Shown here: positions 1 to 8,468 of the stretch, one piece after another
Numbering within the stretch: position 1 is the stretch's first letter
Layout: every line of letters starts with the position of its first letter
Assembly (NCBI GenBank): GCA_003427395.1
Contig: BFEA01000300.1
Location: 722,740 to 745,057 of the forward strand
Reading direction: 5' to 3'
Origin: Chara braunii
Lineage: Eukaryota; Streptophyta; Charophyceae; Charales; Characeae
DNA: 22,318 bases
Program-made: the position numbers and the translations under genes
The notes under the pieces: model-generated
Told to the model about the DNA's origin: nothing
What the model saw: only the letters and a program-made list of their open reading frames with translations
Database searches by the model: none

Positions 1-660
1 AGCTTGCCGGCAGCAGAGGTCTGTGACTACTCTGACGAGTGACCAACTGTAGCACGGAGTTCGAAATACAGCAGCAGCAGTAGCAGTCTACGCCCGCCAT
101 CATTGGGTTGTCTGCCGCTACGTGCCACTGCCACGTGGTCATTATTTCGTTTGTCAGGAGTATTTGATGGCATGGTTTAGGTTAGTCAATGTTTTGACAA
201 TCTTTGAACAAAAGAAGAAGAAGAACAACAACAACAACAACAACAAAAGAAAGAAAAGAAAAAGGTCTATGTTAGTGTCGCTTCTGCGTGGACCCTTTTC
301 ATCCACCCGCTTATTGCACGTCCTTTGTTGAGACGAGGGCTCGACGTAGGTAGTGTATCCAGATTGCTCGATTCCCCGCTTCTCTGTTCCTGGTGTGGGG
401 TGGTCATGTTGGTTGCAGTACATGTTTGCAGCACCCCATCTGGAACAGTGTAGTACTATTTGATTCTGACGATCTGAAGATATCTGGATTTGAACGTGGG
501 TCTGTATTTCAACAGTTTGTGGGTGTACAAACTGAGCAAGACTCGTTGTTGGTATACTGCTCTCCATTCTGCTTTCGTCGTATTCCCAGTCTTCAGTGGA
601 GTCAGGCTTATAGACCAGAGGATCACGAATTCGCCGAGACGTGCCATTAGATCACATATA
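1..660. other. Anonymous DNA, no gene recognised
   Basis: No protein or RNA gene could be recognised on either strand. Visible are a short interrupted CAG run (69-86) and an AAC run followed by A/G-rich sequence (223-264). Open frames here overlap one another on both strands and owe their length to low-complexity codons, so none was kept. Confidence 0.5.
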
Positions 661-720
661 CAGACGAATCAGAGACGATATATATCTTCATAATTATTTC
701 GCCTTATGAAGTGAAACAAA

Positions 721-768
721 GCAGATCCGGTGGGGCAAAAGCAAAAAGAAGCAGATTCGGTGGACCAA
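721..768. repeat. Short imperfect direct duplication, period 30
   Basis: The segment starting GCAGATCCGGTGG at 721 recurs as GCAGATTCGGTGG at 751. Only two units are visible. It lies between anonymous DNA and the SINE and has no visible function. Confidence 0.55.
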
Positions 769-923
769 GAGCGGATGTGTCCGCTACTGATGGGCAACAG
801 TACATCTGTGACTGATAGGTAGCCAGTTGTATTCGAGGGCTGCATAGACCGCCTAATAAGGCGGCTATACATTACAAATAATCCAGCGGGACATAGAAGC
901 AGGCATGGAATGTTCTACCATTT

Positions 924-1026
924 GGCGTAGCTCAGTTGGTAATATAGTACATATACCCATGGACTGTTGAAATACAGGCCTGAGTTCGAATCCAGATGGA
1001 GCCAGATGAATAAAAAATTAAAAATA
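924..1026 (+). mobile_element. tRNA-derived SINE (or tRNA pseudogene)
   Basis: The sequence has both internal RNA polymerase III promoter boxes of a tRNA. A box A match, TAGCTCAGTTGG, starts at 928 and a box B match, GAGTTCGAATCC, starts at 982, which is close to normal tRNA spacing. The cloverleaf is poor: the acceptor ends pair only over about four bases (TGGC with GCCA) and the T stem has a mismatch, so a working tRNA is unlikely. An A/T-rich tail (1010-1026) follows directly, as expected of a LINE-mobilised SINE. No second copy or clear target duplication was found here, so a decayed tRNA gene remains possible. Confidence 0.6.
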
Positions 1027-1235
1027 AACTTATTCTGAATAACCTGGGGCCGCTCCGTTCGACAAGGATATCTCAAGGCTGAAGCCTTTCTTTTTTAAAA
1101 GAAAAAAAAGATAGACTGGAATGTCCTGAGGGAATGTATATATGGTCCCAAGTGCTCCTGTGAGGGCAGGTGTCGCATACGTCTGTGATGACAGGTATGG
1201 AGTAGACCCAAGAATCACCAGAGCAGAGAGAAACC

Positions 1236-1258
1236 NCCCCCCCCCCCCAAAAAAAAAA
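1236..1258. repeat. C-run joined to A-run, with one N
   Basis: A run of C with one unresolved base at 1236 passes directly into a run of A. The N suggests that the homopolymer lengths are unreliable in this assembly. Confidence 0.8.
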
Positions 1259-1607
1259 GACATTACAACACACCGGAAGTCCAGAATCAACCAATTTGAC
1301 TCACAGAAACCAGAAGTCTGATAATGCACTTCATCGGTCTTCATCACAAGCAGTGGGATTGCAAGGAGGGAGGCATTCATGGAAGAAAGGCTGCTCCTTT
1401 ACGCAATAATTGGGAGAAACTATGGATGACGAGGGGGTAGGGACAAGGAAGACGAAGAGGAGGATGGAGGTAAACGGGCAGACGAGAAGCCCAGATACAA
1501 GTATCGAAATAATAGTAATCCCTCCTTCACTCGAGGTCCGACCTCAATTGCCTCTCAACACAATGTCGGAGTCTGAACTGGGAGACGTCTCCCGAAGTGA
1601 TGATGGT

Positions 1608-1611
<4 letters not shown>

Positions 1612-1693
<82 letters not shown>
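1612..1693. repeat. (TC)n microsatellite
   Basis: An uninterrupted dinucleotide tract of about 82 bases with pyrimidines on the plus strand. The long Ser-Leu open frame that crosses it is a by-product of the repeat. Confidence 0.97.
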
Positions 1694-1696
<3 letters not shown>

Positions 1697-1720
1697 ATGT
1701 ACCTCACACGTAACAACCGA

Positions 1721-1936
1721 ATGTCACCCTTGTCTTCCCCTCACTACGTACCCCACACATAACAACCGACCACCCCCTAAATGCGAGGGAACCGCTAATC
1801 GTTTACACCGGTGGGCGACTCCATTTGAATGTCACCCTTGTCTTCCCCNCNCNACATACCCCACACATAACAACCGACCACCCCCTAAATGCGAGGGAAC
1901 CCCTAATCGTTTACACCGGTGGGCGACTCCATTTGG
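1721..1936. repeat. 108-bp tandem repeat, two full units
   Basis: Unit 1 starts at 1721 (ATGTCACCCTTGTC) and unit 2 at 1829, a period of 108. The two copies are nearly identical up to about 1936. A degraded partial unit lies upstream between the CT tract and 1720 (CTCACACGTAACAACCGA). Three ambiguous bases (1849, 1851, 1853) fall in unit 2, where reads from the two copies may have been merged. Confidence 0.9.
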
Positions 1937-1975
1937 TCAGAACCGGCACCCAATCTCCCCACAATCCTTCCCTTT

Positions 1976-2004
1976 TTTTTTCTTTTTTTTTTTCTTTTTC
2001 TTTG
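1976..2004. repeat. T-rich tract
   Basis: T-rich run broken by single C bases. On the minus strand it is an A-rich run located downstream of the reverse transcriptase remnant, so it could be a decayed poly(A) tail, but the 19-bp duplication lies between them. Confidence 0.6.
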
Positions 2005-2030
2005 GACAAGTCTCCAATCCTCCAGACTTT

Positions 2031-2068
2031 CGAGAGAAATTCACCAATCCGAGAGAAATTCACCAATG
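2031..2068. repeat. 19-bp direct duplication
   Basis: CGAGAGAAATTCACCAAT occurs twice in a row, at 2031 and 2050. It lies at the far 3' edge of the minus-strand reverse transcriptase remnant and probably arose after that gene had decayed. Confidence 0.85.
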
Positions 2069-3165
2069 CGCTATCAAAGAATTCATCAGGGTAACCTCTC
2101 CTCCACAACTCACTCTTCAGAGAAATTAGTAATGGCAACGCCATCCATTTCAAAGAAGAAAAGGCTTTTGCCGTCTGGAGGAAGGACGAAATGACCGCAA
2201 ACTTCTGTTGACGGTTCGTAAAAGACAAGTAATCCTGGATACAATGAGAAATCAATCTCCCGTTAACGTCCCCCGTCTGATTCTTGATCGTGGGAATACA
2301 CACAACCCCATTCTTACCCTTACAAACCCTCAAAACACATCCCAAATAATCACATATCTTGCCATCGCTCGTTCGTTCAAGGACAAGATTGCCATCGTAA
2401 CGTCAACTAAAAGCATCGATCAAGTGATAGATAACACCTAACCTTCTCGCTTACAACATCCTTCTTAGAAATTGCGAACACCGACACGTCATCAACAAGC
2501 CGGAAACCACGAAACTACACCCTATCACACCCAAGACTGCTGAGAAAAAAGAAGTCGTTATACGAACACAGCAAACAGGCCAACGCCGGACTCGTCGACT
2601 TACCCATAGGAATACCCACCGTCTGTCGGAGCAATCGACCTGCGGCAGAGACAAAGGTATGGCCAAGCTCAAAAGAGACGAAGTCCAAGATCGTCCGGAA
2701 GGACACACTTCTCCAACCCACTTCCAACCAGCCTTTCATTAAGTTGAACGCCTTTCGCCTGGGTCTTAACAGCCACCCCTTTCACACCCCTCTCCATCCA
2801 GAAGTCAACCACCCAGGTCAAAGCATCCATAATAGACTGATGCGGGAGATTTGAAAACATCTCCTTTACGTCGAACAAAGCACCGATGACTTCATTCTTA
2901 CCAGTCAGTCCTCTGTTAACCATCGACACGCCTTTCAACAATTCATCAGCACTCCGGAGGTTCGAATTCGACCCAGCAGGCAGATTCCAAAAGCGGCGCA
3001 TTGACCACACGAGACATAATACGACCACCCGTCGCAGAACATTTAGGATACGATGGACAAATAGGTCACCATCGAGATGTATCCTTATGCTTAGGAAGGC
3101 AGTAAGCCTTGCCAATCCCACCGTCCTTCTTCCGATTACCAACTTCCAACTTGTTTAAGCAACAT
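2060..3165 (-). pseudogene. Reverse transcriptase pseudogene, Penelope-like or non-LTR type
   Basis: Four minus-strand segments in shifting frames give the ordered motifs of a reverse transcriptase. They are LPKHKD...RW(stop)PI (about 3059-3098), FDVKEMFSNLPH (about 2845-2883), QTVGIPMGKSTSP (about 2590-2625) and FRLVDDVSVF (about 2482-2508, the catalytic Asp-Asp). A C-terminal part reading LVLERTSDGKICDYLG follows (about 2340-2395). At least three frameshifts (near 2990, 2735 and 2430) and stops in two motifs show that it is dead. The LPK-HK...RPI, FDV...N-P and Q-G--MG---SP pattern recalls Penelope-like elements, but no GIY-YIG endonuclease or terminal repeats were found. The family is therefore tentative, while the reverse transcriptase call is firm. 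Confidence 0.82.
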
Positions 3166-3285
3166 ATTATCATAGTCAGACCGACACCTCTCCAACAAAG
3201 AAAACTCAGACTCAGAGCAATGCGAAAAGGATGGACTGCCAAAGAACAGCCTGCGCATCCCCGCCTCGTTGACTATTTTGGGCAT

Positions 3286-3306
3286 AAAAAAAAAAAAAAA
3301 AAAAAA
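3286..3306. repeat. A-run of 21
   Basis: A pure A-run on the plus strand, upstream of the minus-strand reverse transcriptase remnant, so it is not that element's tail. It could be the tail of a separate plus-strand insertion, but no body was recognised. Confidence 0.9.
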
Positions 3307-3309
3307 GGA

Positions 3310-4260
3310 AATGATTGCGCGCTGCGTCAGTACCACCTGGGGCCCCAGTTGATCACAGGTGCAATAAACAAAACATTAAAAACGGGCAAAAATAACTCAT
3401 AGGTGCCTCAGAGAAGAACCCATGGCCCAACAAATGAGTAGCACCACAGCACGCCCATGGCTGCCCAGAAGTAAGGTGCACGGTCATCATGGCAACCCCC
3501 GAAGGGCTCATATCGACGGAGTGGTTTGGCACCTCTTCATCTCGGGGTACTTGCACGGGAATGTGTAGGCGCAAAGCTGGATATATGCTGGGAACTCCGC
3601 CGAGTATCCGACCAAATGACAAATGTGTCGGTGCGGACAATCAGCAGGGAAGTCGTACATGTGGTCAGAGATGCGCTGCGCCCCTTAACTACTACATGCC
3701 AATATGGCCGGCTGTGCATGCCACATGACCGGGATGTGGTGGGGTGCATGTTCCCGGGAACCTCACAGTCACTGCGGTATGAGGCAGGGAGCATGGACTA
3801 GATAAGGAGCAACAAGTGGGTGAGCATGAACACGGCTATGGTACTGATTACATGCGAGTAAACACAGACATTGCAGTAGCAGTGCTGTATCCCGAGGGTA
3901 GGACGGCAGTGGCGCACTAGCTAGAATTCGTCGGGGCCAGTGCGAAGCTAGCCCATGTGTGCAGTGCATGGATGGATTTGTGACGCGGGCAGAATGAGGA
4001 GGGCATTATCAGCTCTTGCTGTCAGATTCATCCAGGTTGGGCCGTCATTGCAGCCATATACATTTTGGAAAAGGCCCAGCACGAGTATACCCTGAGACAG
4101 GGCAAACTGTCTGCAAACTCTGCCACACAACTGGCCTTCTTTTGCCACGTCAGAACTTGGCCGCCAGATGAGACAGGACATGTCAGAAATTGACTGCCAT
4201 ATGGAGAGTGCTGAGTCTGCATATGTTGAATTTTCAATTTTCTGGATGTAAAAATCATGT
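3310..4260. other. Anonymous DNA, no gene recognised
   Basis: Mid-GC sequence with several overlapping short open frames on both strands, none resembling a known protein. A small palindrome, TGGGGCCCCA, lies near 3340. No repeat family or RNA gene was seen. Confidence 0.45.
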
Positions 4261-4266
4261 TATATG

Positions 4267-4553
4267 CTAGGCTACCAGCCGGGCCGCCCGGGGTTCCCGG
4301 GCGGTCCGGCCATGCAAGGACCACGGAAGGTCCCAGCACAAAAAAAAAAAAAAAAAAAAAAAAAAAGACACCGAAAAAACTTCAAAAAAGTATGTTATGC
4401 AGAAAAATAAACTGAAGAACTTTTGCCTCAGGGTCACATCAAAATTCGTTACCGGATTTAAAATTAAAAATTTAATGAAAAACTGATTTTATTTTTCTTA
4501 TTTATTTTTTGGCCCGGCTGGGGAAGTTGTCCCGGGCCACTCTGGTAGCCTAG
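4267..4553. mobile_element. 287-bp MITE-like element with 12-bp terminal inverted repeats
   Basis: CTAGGCTACCAG at 4267-4278 is the exact reverse complement of CTGGTAGCCTAG at 4542-4553. Just inside each end lies a strong GC hairpin. At the left it is GGGCCGCCCGGG/CCCGGGCGGTCC with one mismatch (about 4281-4307); at the right it is GGCCCGG/CCGGGCC (4511-4539). The interior is AT-rich with an A-run (about 4340-4366) and has no coding potential, as in a non-autonomous DNA element. The TA in each end could be a Tc1/mariner-type target duplication, giving a 9-bp core repeat GGCTACCAG. No second full copy is present, so mobility is inferred from structure alone. Confidence 0.65.
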
Positions 4554-4777
4554 TGTTTGCTTTGATCTGGCTTCCTTCACTAAGCTTGCAATGCAAAAGA
4601 ACAACCTTCATCATGTACAGACACTGCAGAGTGATCTGCCTGGTATGAATCCTGCGTGACCCTGTTTTGTCATCGCCCTAATTACTGCCACCTGCCTTAA
4701 CACCTGCAGAATCTTATTGGAATTGAGCATAATATGCGATACTATGCGCATGTAAACGCCAAGTATCTGTGGGTGGT

Positions 4778-4926
<149 letters not shown>

Positions 4927-4932
4927 GACAGA

Positions 4933-4993
4933 GAGGGTGCAGCCTCCTGATGAATTGCTGAATCGCCGGCAAAACAGTTTGTCACAATCCCTC
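4933..4993 (+). ncRNA. Degenerate hammerhead ribozyme motif (copy 1)
   Basis: The intact box CTGATGA (4947-4953) is followed by a 17-base segment that aligns base for base with stem-loop II of the copy near 8.47 kb. Then come AAAAC (4971-4975, expected GAAAC) and AGTTTGTC (4976-4983). ACA/TGT can form a 3-bp stem III closed by GTT, with cleavage expected after C4983. Stem II is broken (ATTGC opposite CCGGC) and the G of GAAA is mutated, so activity is not expected. A distal stem I is possible between GAGGG (4933-4937) and CCCTC (4988-4992). The motif is convincing mainly because the second copy has a perfect stem II. Confidence 0.55.
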
Positions 4994-5075
4994 GTTTGTT
5001 GTCGTTATCTCCCTCTTTGCTTACGGTTCACCGGGCGGTTCTCTACTACGGTATATAATATATCTATAATATATA
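4970..5075 (+). repeat. Dispersed repeat linked to the hammerhead motif (copy 1)
   Basis: From the GAAAC box onward about 70-80 bases match 8488-8572. Shared words include AAACAGTTTGTCACA, CCCTCGTTTGT, TACGGTT and ACCGGGC-GTTCT, and both copies then run into an AT-repeat. This shows that the motif belongs to a dispersed element and is not a chance match. The left inverted-repeat arm seen in copy 2 is missing here, perhaps replaced by the microsatellite. Confidence 0.75.
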
Positions 5076-5079
5076 TATA

Positions 5080-5580
5080 TATGACATATACATATGTCGA
5101 TGGCTATCTATCAGATGTAGTTGCACCATGCCCTATGAGATGCGTATGCCCTGTGCTGTCTGCTTGGCTGGATTTGAATCTTTCAGTGAGTTGCAATTCT
5201 TAAAACGTTTTCATCAACTGTCCTGAATGTGTTATGTTTCCTTTTCTTTTCTCCCCCTTGAAAAATTATCGCTTGGGCAGGTTCCTGAGAGTGCAAGAAG
5301 CTCTGCGTTTGTTTCTTTCGACTGCAAGAGTAAGCAGGTGCTTGGACGGGGGGAAAGTTTAAGTGTTAAGATGAGCGAGCATCCGATGCCCACCGTAAAC
5401 AAGCATACGGGTACCGATGACTGGTTTGACAGCCTAACGCGCTGTTTCAACTGGAATGAGCGCATTGAGCAGAGGCCGATGTAACGAACATAGAACAGCC
5501 GAAAAGAGTGGTGTAGTCTTGTAGAGGCTTTTAGCTTGGCCTTTCTATCTTCAGTCAGGTCAGATTGGGTGGAGACCCCA
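5080..5580. other. Anonymous DNA upstream of the U6-associated duplication
   Basis: No gene recognised. Open frames on both strands overlap and lack recognisable domains. Part of the right side (about 5500-5580) may be the eroded start of the duplicated segment that follows. Confidence 0.4.
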
Positions 5581-5589
5581 TCAACGGAG

Positions 5590-5770
5590 GGAAGGGAGGT
5601 GGTTTTGTGTTTCGACAGAGTCCGTACTGGCATCCAACCATGATTATTGACCAGAGTTTAGCACTCAAAGAAATGAGCACTGCGCGAAACTTCTGTTTGA
5701 GCTATTAATAGACCTACGTGGAATCGTAGGGGATCGCAGGAGTTGAATAGAGTGATGGAGAGAGGCTCAG
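5590..5770 (+). repeat. Duplicated segment, copy A (no U6 insert)
   Basis: This segment aligns with the copy that starts near 5795. TTTTGTGTTTC, CAACCA, GTTTAGCACT-AAAGAAA, GAGCTAT, TTAATAGACC and then AGGAGT-GAA-AGAGTGA occur in the same order in both. In copy A only about 20 unrelated bases (5713-5732) separate AATAGACC from AGGAGT. In copy B that gap is filled by the U6-derived insert. Copy A therefore approximates the empty site. Confidence 0.7.
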
Positions 5771-5794
5771 AAGTTGCGGGTAGGCATTTCCTTG

Positions 5795-6135
5795 GGAGAG
5801 TCGGCTTTGTGTTTCTGTAGCCTTTGCCGGCTTGCAACCAGGATTGACTATAGTGTTTAGCACTGAAAGAAAGGAGCAACGCTGGGAACTTAGCTCTTCG
5901 AGCTATATATTTAATAGACCATCATTCGAAAGATACAGAGAAAGAGGAGGAGATTAGCATGGCCCCTGCGCAAGGATGATGGCACATGCGTGAATCGAGA
6001 TAGAAATGAAATGGTCCAGATTTCTTTGAGAAGAGGAAAAAAGAAATCGATCATCATGGCATCAGAGAAAGAAAAAAAAAACAGGAGTCGAACAGAGTGA
6101 GGGAGGCGCTAGGGAGAAGCTTGTTGTAGGTAGGA
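5795..6135 (+). repeat. Duplicated segment, copy B (carries U6 insert)
   Basis: Same order of shared words as copy A, with the U6-derived insert placed between AATAGACC (ending 5920) and CAGGAGTCGAACAGAGTG (starting about 6081). A TATA-like stretch CTATATATTTAA (5903-5914) precedes the insert. In copy A the same place reads CTATTAATAG, so this may not be a true promoter. Confidence 0.65.
5921..6080 (+). pseudogene. U6 snRNA-derived retropseudogene with A-rich tail
   Basis: Signature blocks of U6 spliceosomal RNA occur in order: GATACAGAGA (5932-5941), AGATTAGCATGGCCCCTGCG (5951-5970), CAAGGATGA (5971-5979), AATCGAGA (5993-6000) and AATGGTCCAGATTT (6010-6023). The ACAGAGA box, the AGC triad and the conserved core are intact in sequence. 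There is a 9-base insertion between ACAGAGA and AGATTAGC, a few extra bases after GGATGA, and about 9 extra bases before AATGGTCC. The 5' stem-loop is absent. About 40 non-U6 bases follow, then an A-rich run (6069-6080). This is the form of a chimeric retrocopy made by LINE template switching, not a working snRNA gene. Confidence 0.85.
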
Positions 6136-6394
6136 GGTAGGCCTATGTCCTTACCTTAGTCTTATAGCTTGTATCCATTTTGGAGCAAAACTACCGTGGT
6201 GCTCGTTGTGAGAGTAGGGTAGGTAGGTATTTTGATCTTCGCCATGATATGCTAAGATTCTGCAGAATCAATGCTGTGTTGATGAGATTCGTCAGTGCGA
6301 CGCCACTGTGACGCAGGCTTTATGAGGTCTGCGGTGTTGCTAAATGTGAGGGTGGGAGGCTGTGAGCCAATTGATTTCTCCCACAATCAGTTAA

Positions 6395-6725
6395 CCAACT
6401 GATCGATTATGGGATCGATCAATCGGTCGGTCGGTTGGTTATGGGTTGGTTGGTTAGCTAGTTCATTGGTTACCCAAGGGATTGGTTGATTAAACCACCA
6501 GTACCTGGCCCAGCTATTGGCCATGGGAAAAAATAGAGTAGAAACGATTATAGTCGGACGAATTTGGGCGCTCCTGTAGTGGCCCGTACATTTCCTAAAA
6601 TCATGGCGTGGCTTGTTAACGGGGGCACGACTTTAGGAAGTACTGGTGGTTTAATTCATTGGTTGGTTACAATGGTTAGCCAAGTGGTTGGTTGGTTAAT
6701 TCATTGGTTAGTCAATTGATTGATA
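6395..6725. repeat. GGTT-rich imperfect simple repeat, interrupted by a MITE
   Basis: Loose repeats of TTGGTTGGTTA and CATTGGTTA occur on both sides of the element at 6490-6654. The downstream word GGTTAATTCATTGGTTAG (about 6694-6711) closely matches the sequence recreated by removing that element, so it acts as an internal empty-site reference. Confidence 0.8.
6490..6654. mobile_element. TTAA-flanked MITE, copy 1
   Basis: The left end reads TTAAACCACCAGTAC and the right end is its exact reverse complement. TTAA stands at both outer edges (6490-6493 and 6651-6654), leaving 157 bases between. The interior contains GGCCCAGCTATTGGCC, TAGAGTAGAAACG and GGGCGCTCCTGTAGTGGCCC, all with near-identical counterparts in the copy at 12140. 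There is no open frame, so it is non-autonomous. A TTAA target duplication is typical of piggyBac-type transposases, although the terminal bases ACC are not the usual piggyBac CCC. Family assignment is therefore open. Confidence 0.88.
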
Positions 6726-6959
6726 CAATATCAGTTCGAGTGTAGTGGGGTGTCACTTGTTATGCATTATACAAGTTACAGCCATGATTGATTTGATTGG
6801 TTGGATTAAACTTGATGGATTGATTTTGTGTATTACTGTGTCAGGGTGTACTCACACTAGCACTTATATCTTAAATGTATCTGACGGCATTTACGGCTGG
6901 ACCAGACTGCAACTGGCCGCAATTCCGTCCAGACAAAAGTAAAAGTGTGAGTATGCCCC

Positions 6960-8108
6960 TCAGTTGTTGATCACCTCAAGTATTCGAACGATGGACTCCA
7001 GGTCACGATGCAGATCACTTGGAGGTCCGTACTTTGGTAGTTGGGATCTCGAGTATCGTGTGGTCTGTGTCGCTGTGTTTCGTTCGACTTTCACCATGGT
7101 TGATTCCTCAGCCAGTGGATTTTGAGTTTGACCATGGTTGATATCCTCGGTCATTGTATACCAATCGACCATTATTGACTGAAGACTGCAGTCTTGGAAT
7201 TCTTGTCCGCCTCTTGGTCGGGAGTGATCAATCCCTTAATTTCAATCGAATTGAATCGATACTTCGCCTTGGTTTTAGCTTTCGTTTTGGCAACGTAGTG
7301 TGCCTTGGTCTTAGCTTTCGTTTCGGGGTCCTTTTGGAGTTCATTTTCCCGTCTTGGCTTTGACGGTACGTTTCCTTTTTGGATTTCGAGGCTCCCACTC
7401 GATTCCGGTTTCTCGTTGGACAACGGCAAGGTCTACGGGCGATTCGCAATTCGCATTTAGTCGTAAATTAGTATGTCACATTTTGCTGCACTCCTCATTG
7501 TTGCCAGGGCCAAGATATTTGTTTGCCAACAGCTCCATGGGCGATTTCGGCGACTGCAAGCTCTGAAACTTGGGTCGCCACTTGGACTGGTCGGATAAGC
7601 AGTTGGACGCTCGGCACTTGGGACTCCTTGGAGTTCCACGTTCAGAGAAATGGGTGATCCATTCCTCCTGTGATGGTAGGAGGTCAGTGGTTAGTGTGCT
7701 TTGGGTTCCGACTGGCATTTATTTTGTCGCCTGTGGCGTGGACCCATGAATGAGTGTCTTGGGCGCTTACGGCTTTGAAGAAGCAATGCCTTAGATCGAC
7801 GAAGTGCTCTTGGGGTCTCCTTTCGGATCAATTCTTGGACCAGGTTCAGTCGATGAATCTGCGACCTTGGGCTGTGAGTGAGGAATTGGCCGGCGGCTTT
7901 GACAAGCACTGGTGTAGCGAAATTCCTCGACGAAGGGGTATTTTCTTAATTGCTGACTCGATTTTGAGAAGCGGTTGATTGTGGGTTTAAACTCATATTT
8001 AGCTACGAGCAAACGCCCTTTGGCACATGTTCCCGGGTTTTGGGGTGAAACCCAGAAAGGCGGCGCCGATGGCTTGCCCCGACTATGGGCTTTGACTGTG
8101 GGACTCAT
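6960..8108 (-). pseudogene. Possible decayed coding region, unrecognised
   Basis: On the minus strand one frame stays mostly open from 8108 to 7476 with only a few stops, and neighbouring frames continue it to about 6960. Translated pieces are hydrophilic and rich in Ser, Pro, Lys and Arg, for example PPFWVSPQNPGTCAKG and MELLANKYLGPG. A Lys-rich repeat (KTKAKTKA) is encoded by two imperfect 36-base units at 7266 and 7302. No domain was recognised. It could be a dead transposon gag-like region or an exon with introns. It could also be chance openness in GC-balanced DNA. Confidence 0.25.
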
Positions 8109-8374
8109 GATTCCTGGAACCCTTTGGGTCTGTCAGACTCGCTGAATCTAGAATTCTGTGGAGAGATGGTTGCAGCAGTGGTACTCGTCAACGTCGAGAG
8201 CAGGTTTTTGTGCTGAGTGGGACTGGTGAGGCAGAGAAGGGTGTAGCCAGTGTACAATTCACTGTACAAATGATACTGCATGGTACGTAGTACGTACACA
8301 TAGTGAGGAGTTGCCTTTTTACTGCACGCAATTGCAGCACTGGACTTATTTTGTACAACTTCCTTAGCAGTAGA

Positions 8375-8395
8375 TAGTCATTAGAAGTGGAGTAC

Positions 8396-8429
<34 letters not shown>

Positions 8430-8468
8430 TCAAATAGAACTGCCCATGTACTCCACTTCTAATGACTA
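8375..8468. repeat. Perfect 23-bp inverted repeat around a (TA)n loop
   Basis: TAGTCATTAGAAGTGGAGTA plus CAT at 8375-8397 is the exact reverse complement of 8446-8468. The 48-base loop holds a TA run (8399-8427) and TCGTCAAATAGAACTGCCC. The right arm overlaps the first bases of the hammerhead-like box at 8466, so the arm replaced the original 5' part of that motif. Confidence 0.92.

Noticed and set aside
1410-2129. Long open frame through the TC tract and 108-bp repeat
   Set aside because: Its length comes from repeat-encoded Ser-Leu codons and it includes ambiguous bases; no domain or codon signal outside the repeat.
5921-6030. Functional U6 snRNA gene
   Set aside because: 5' stem-loop absent, insertions between catalytic blocks, T-run interrupted, and an A-rich tail is present. 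The TATA-like word lies where the 5' end of U6 should be.
6100-6390. Gene between the U6 duplication and the GGTT repeat
   Set aside because: No frame of useful length or recognisable composition on either strand.
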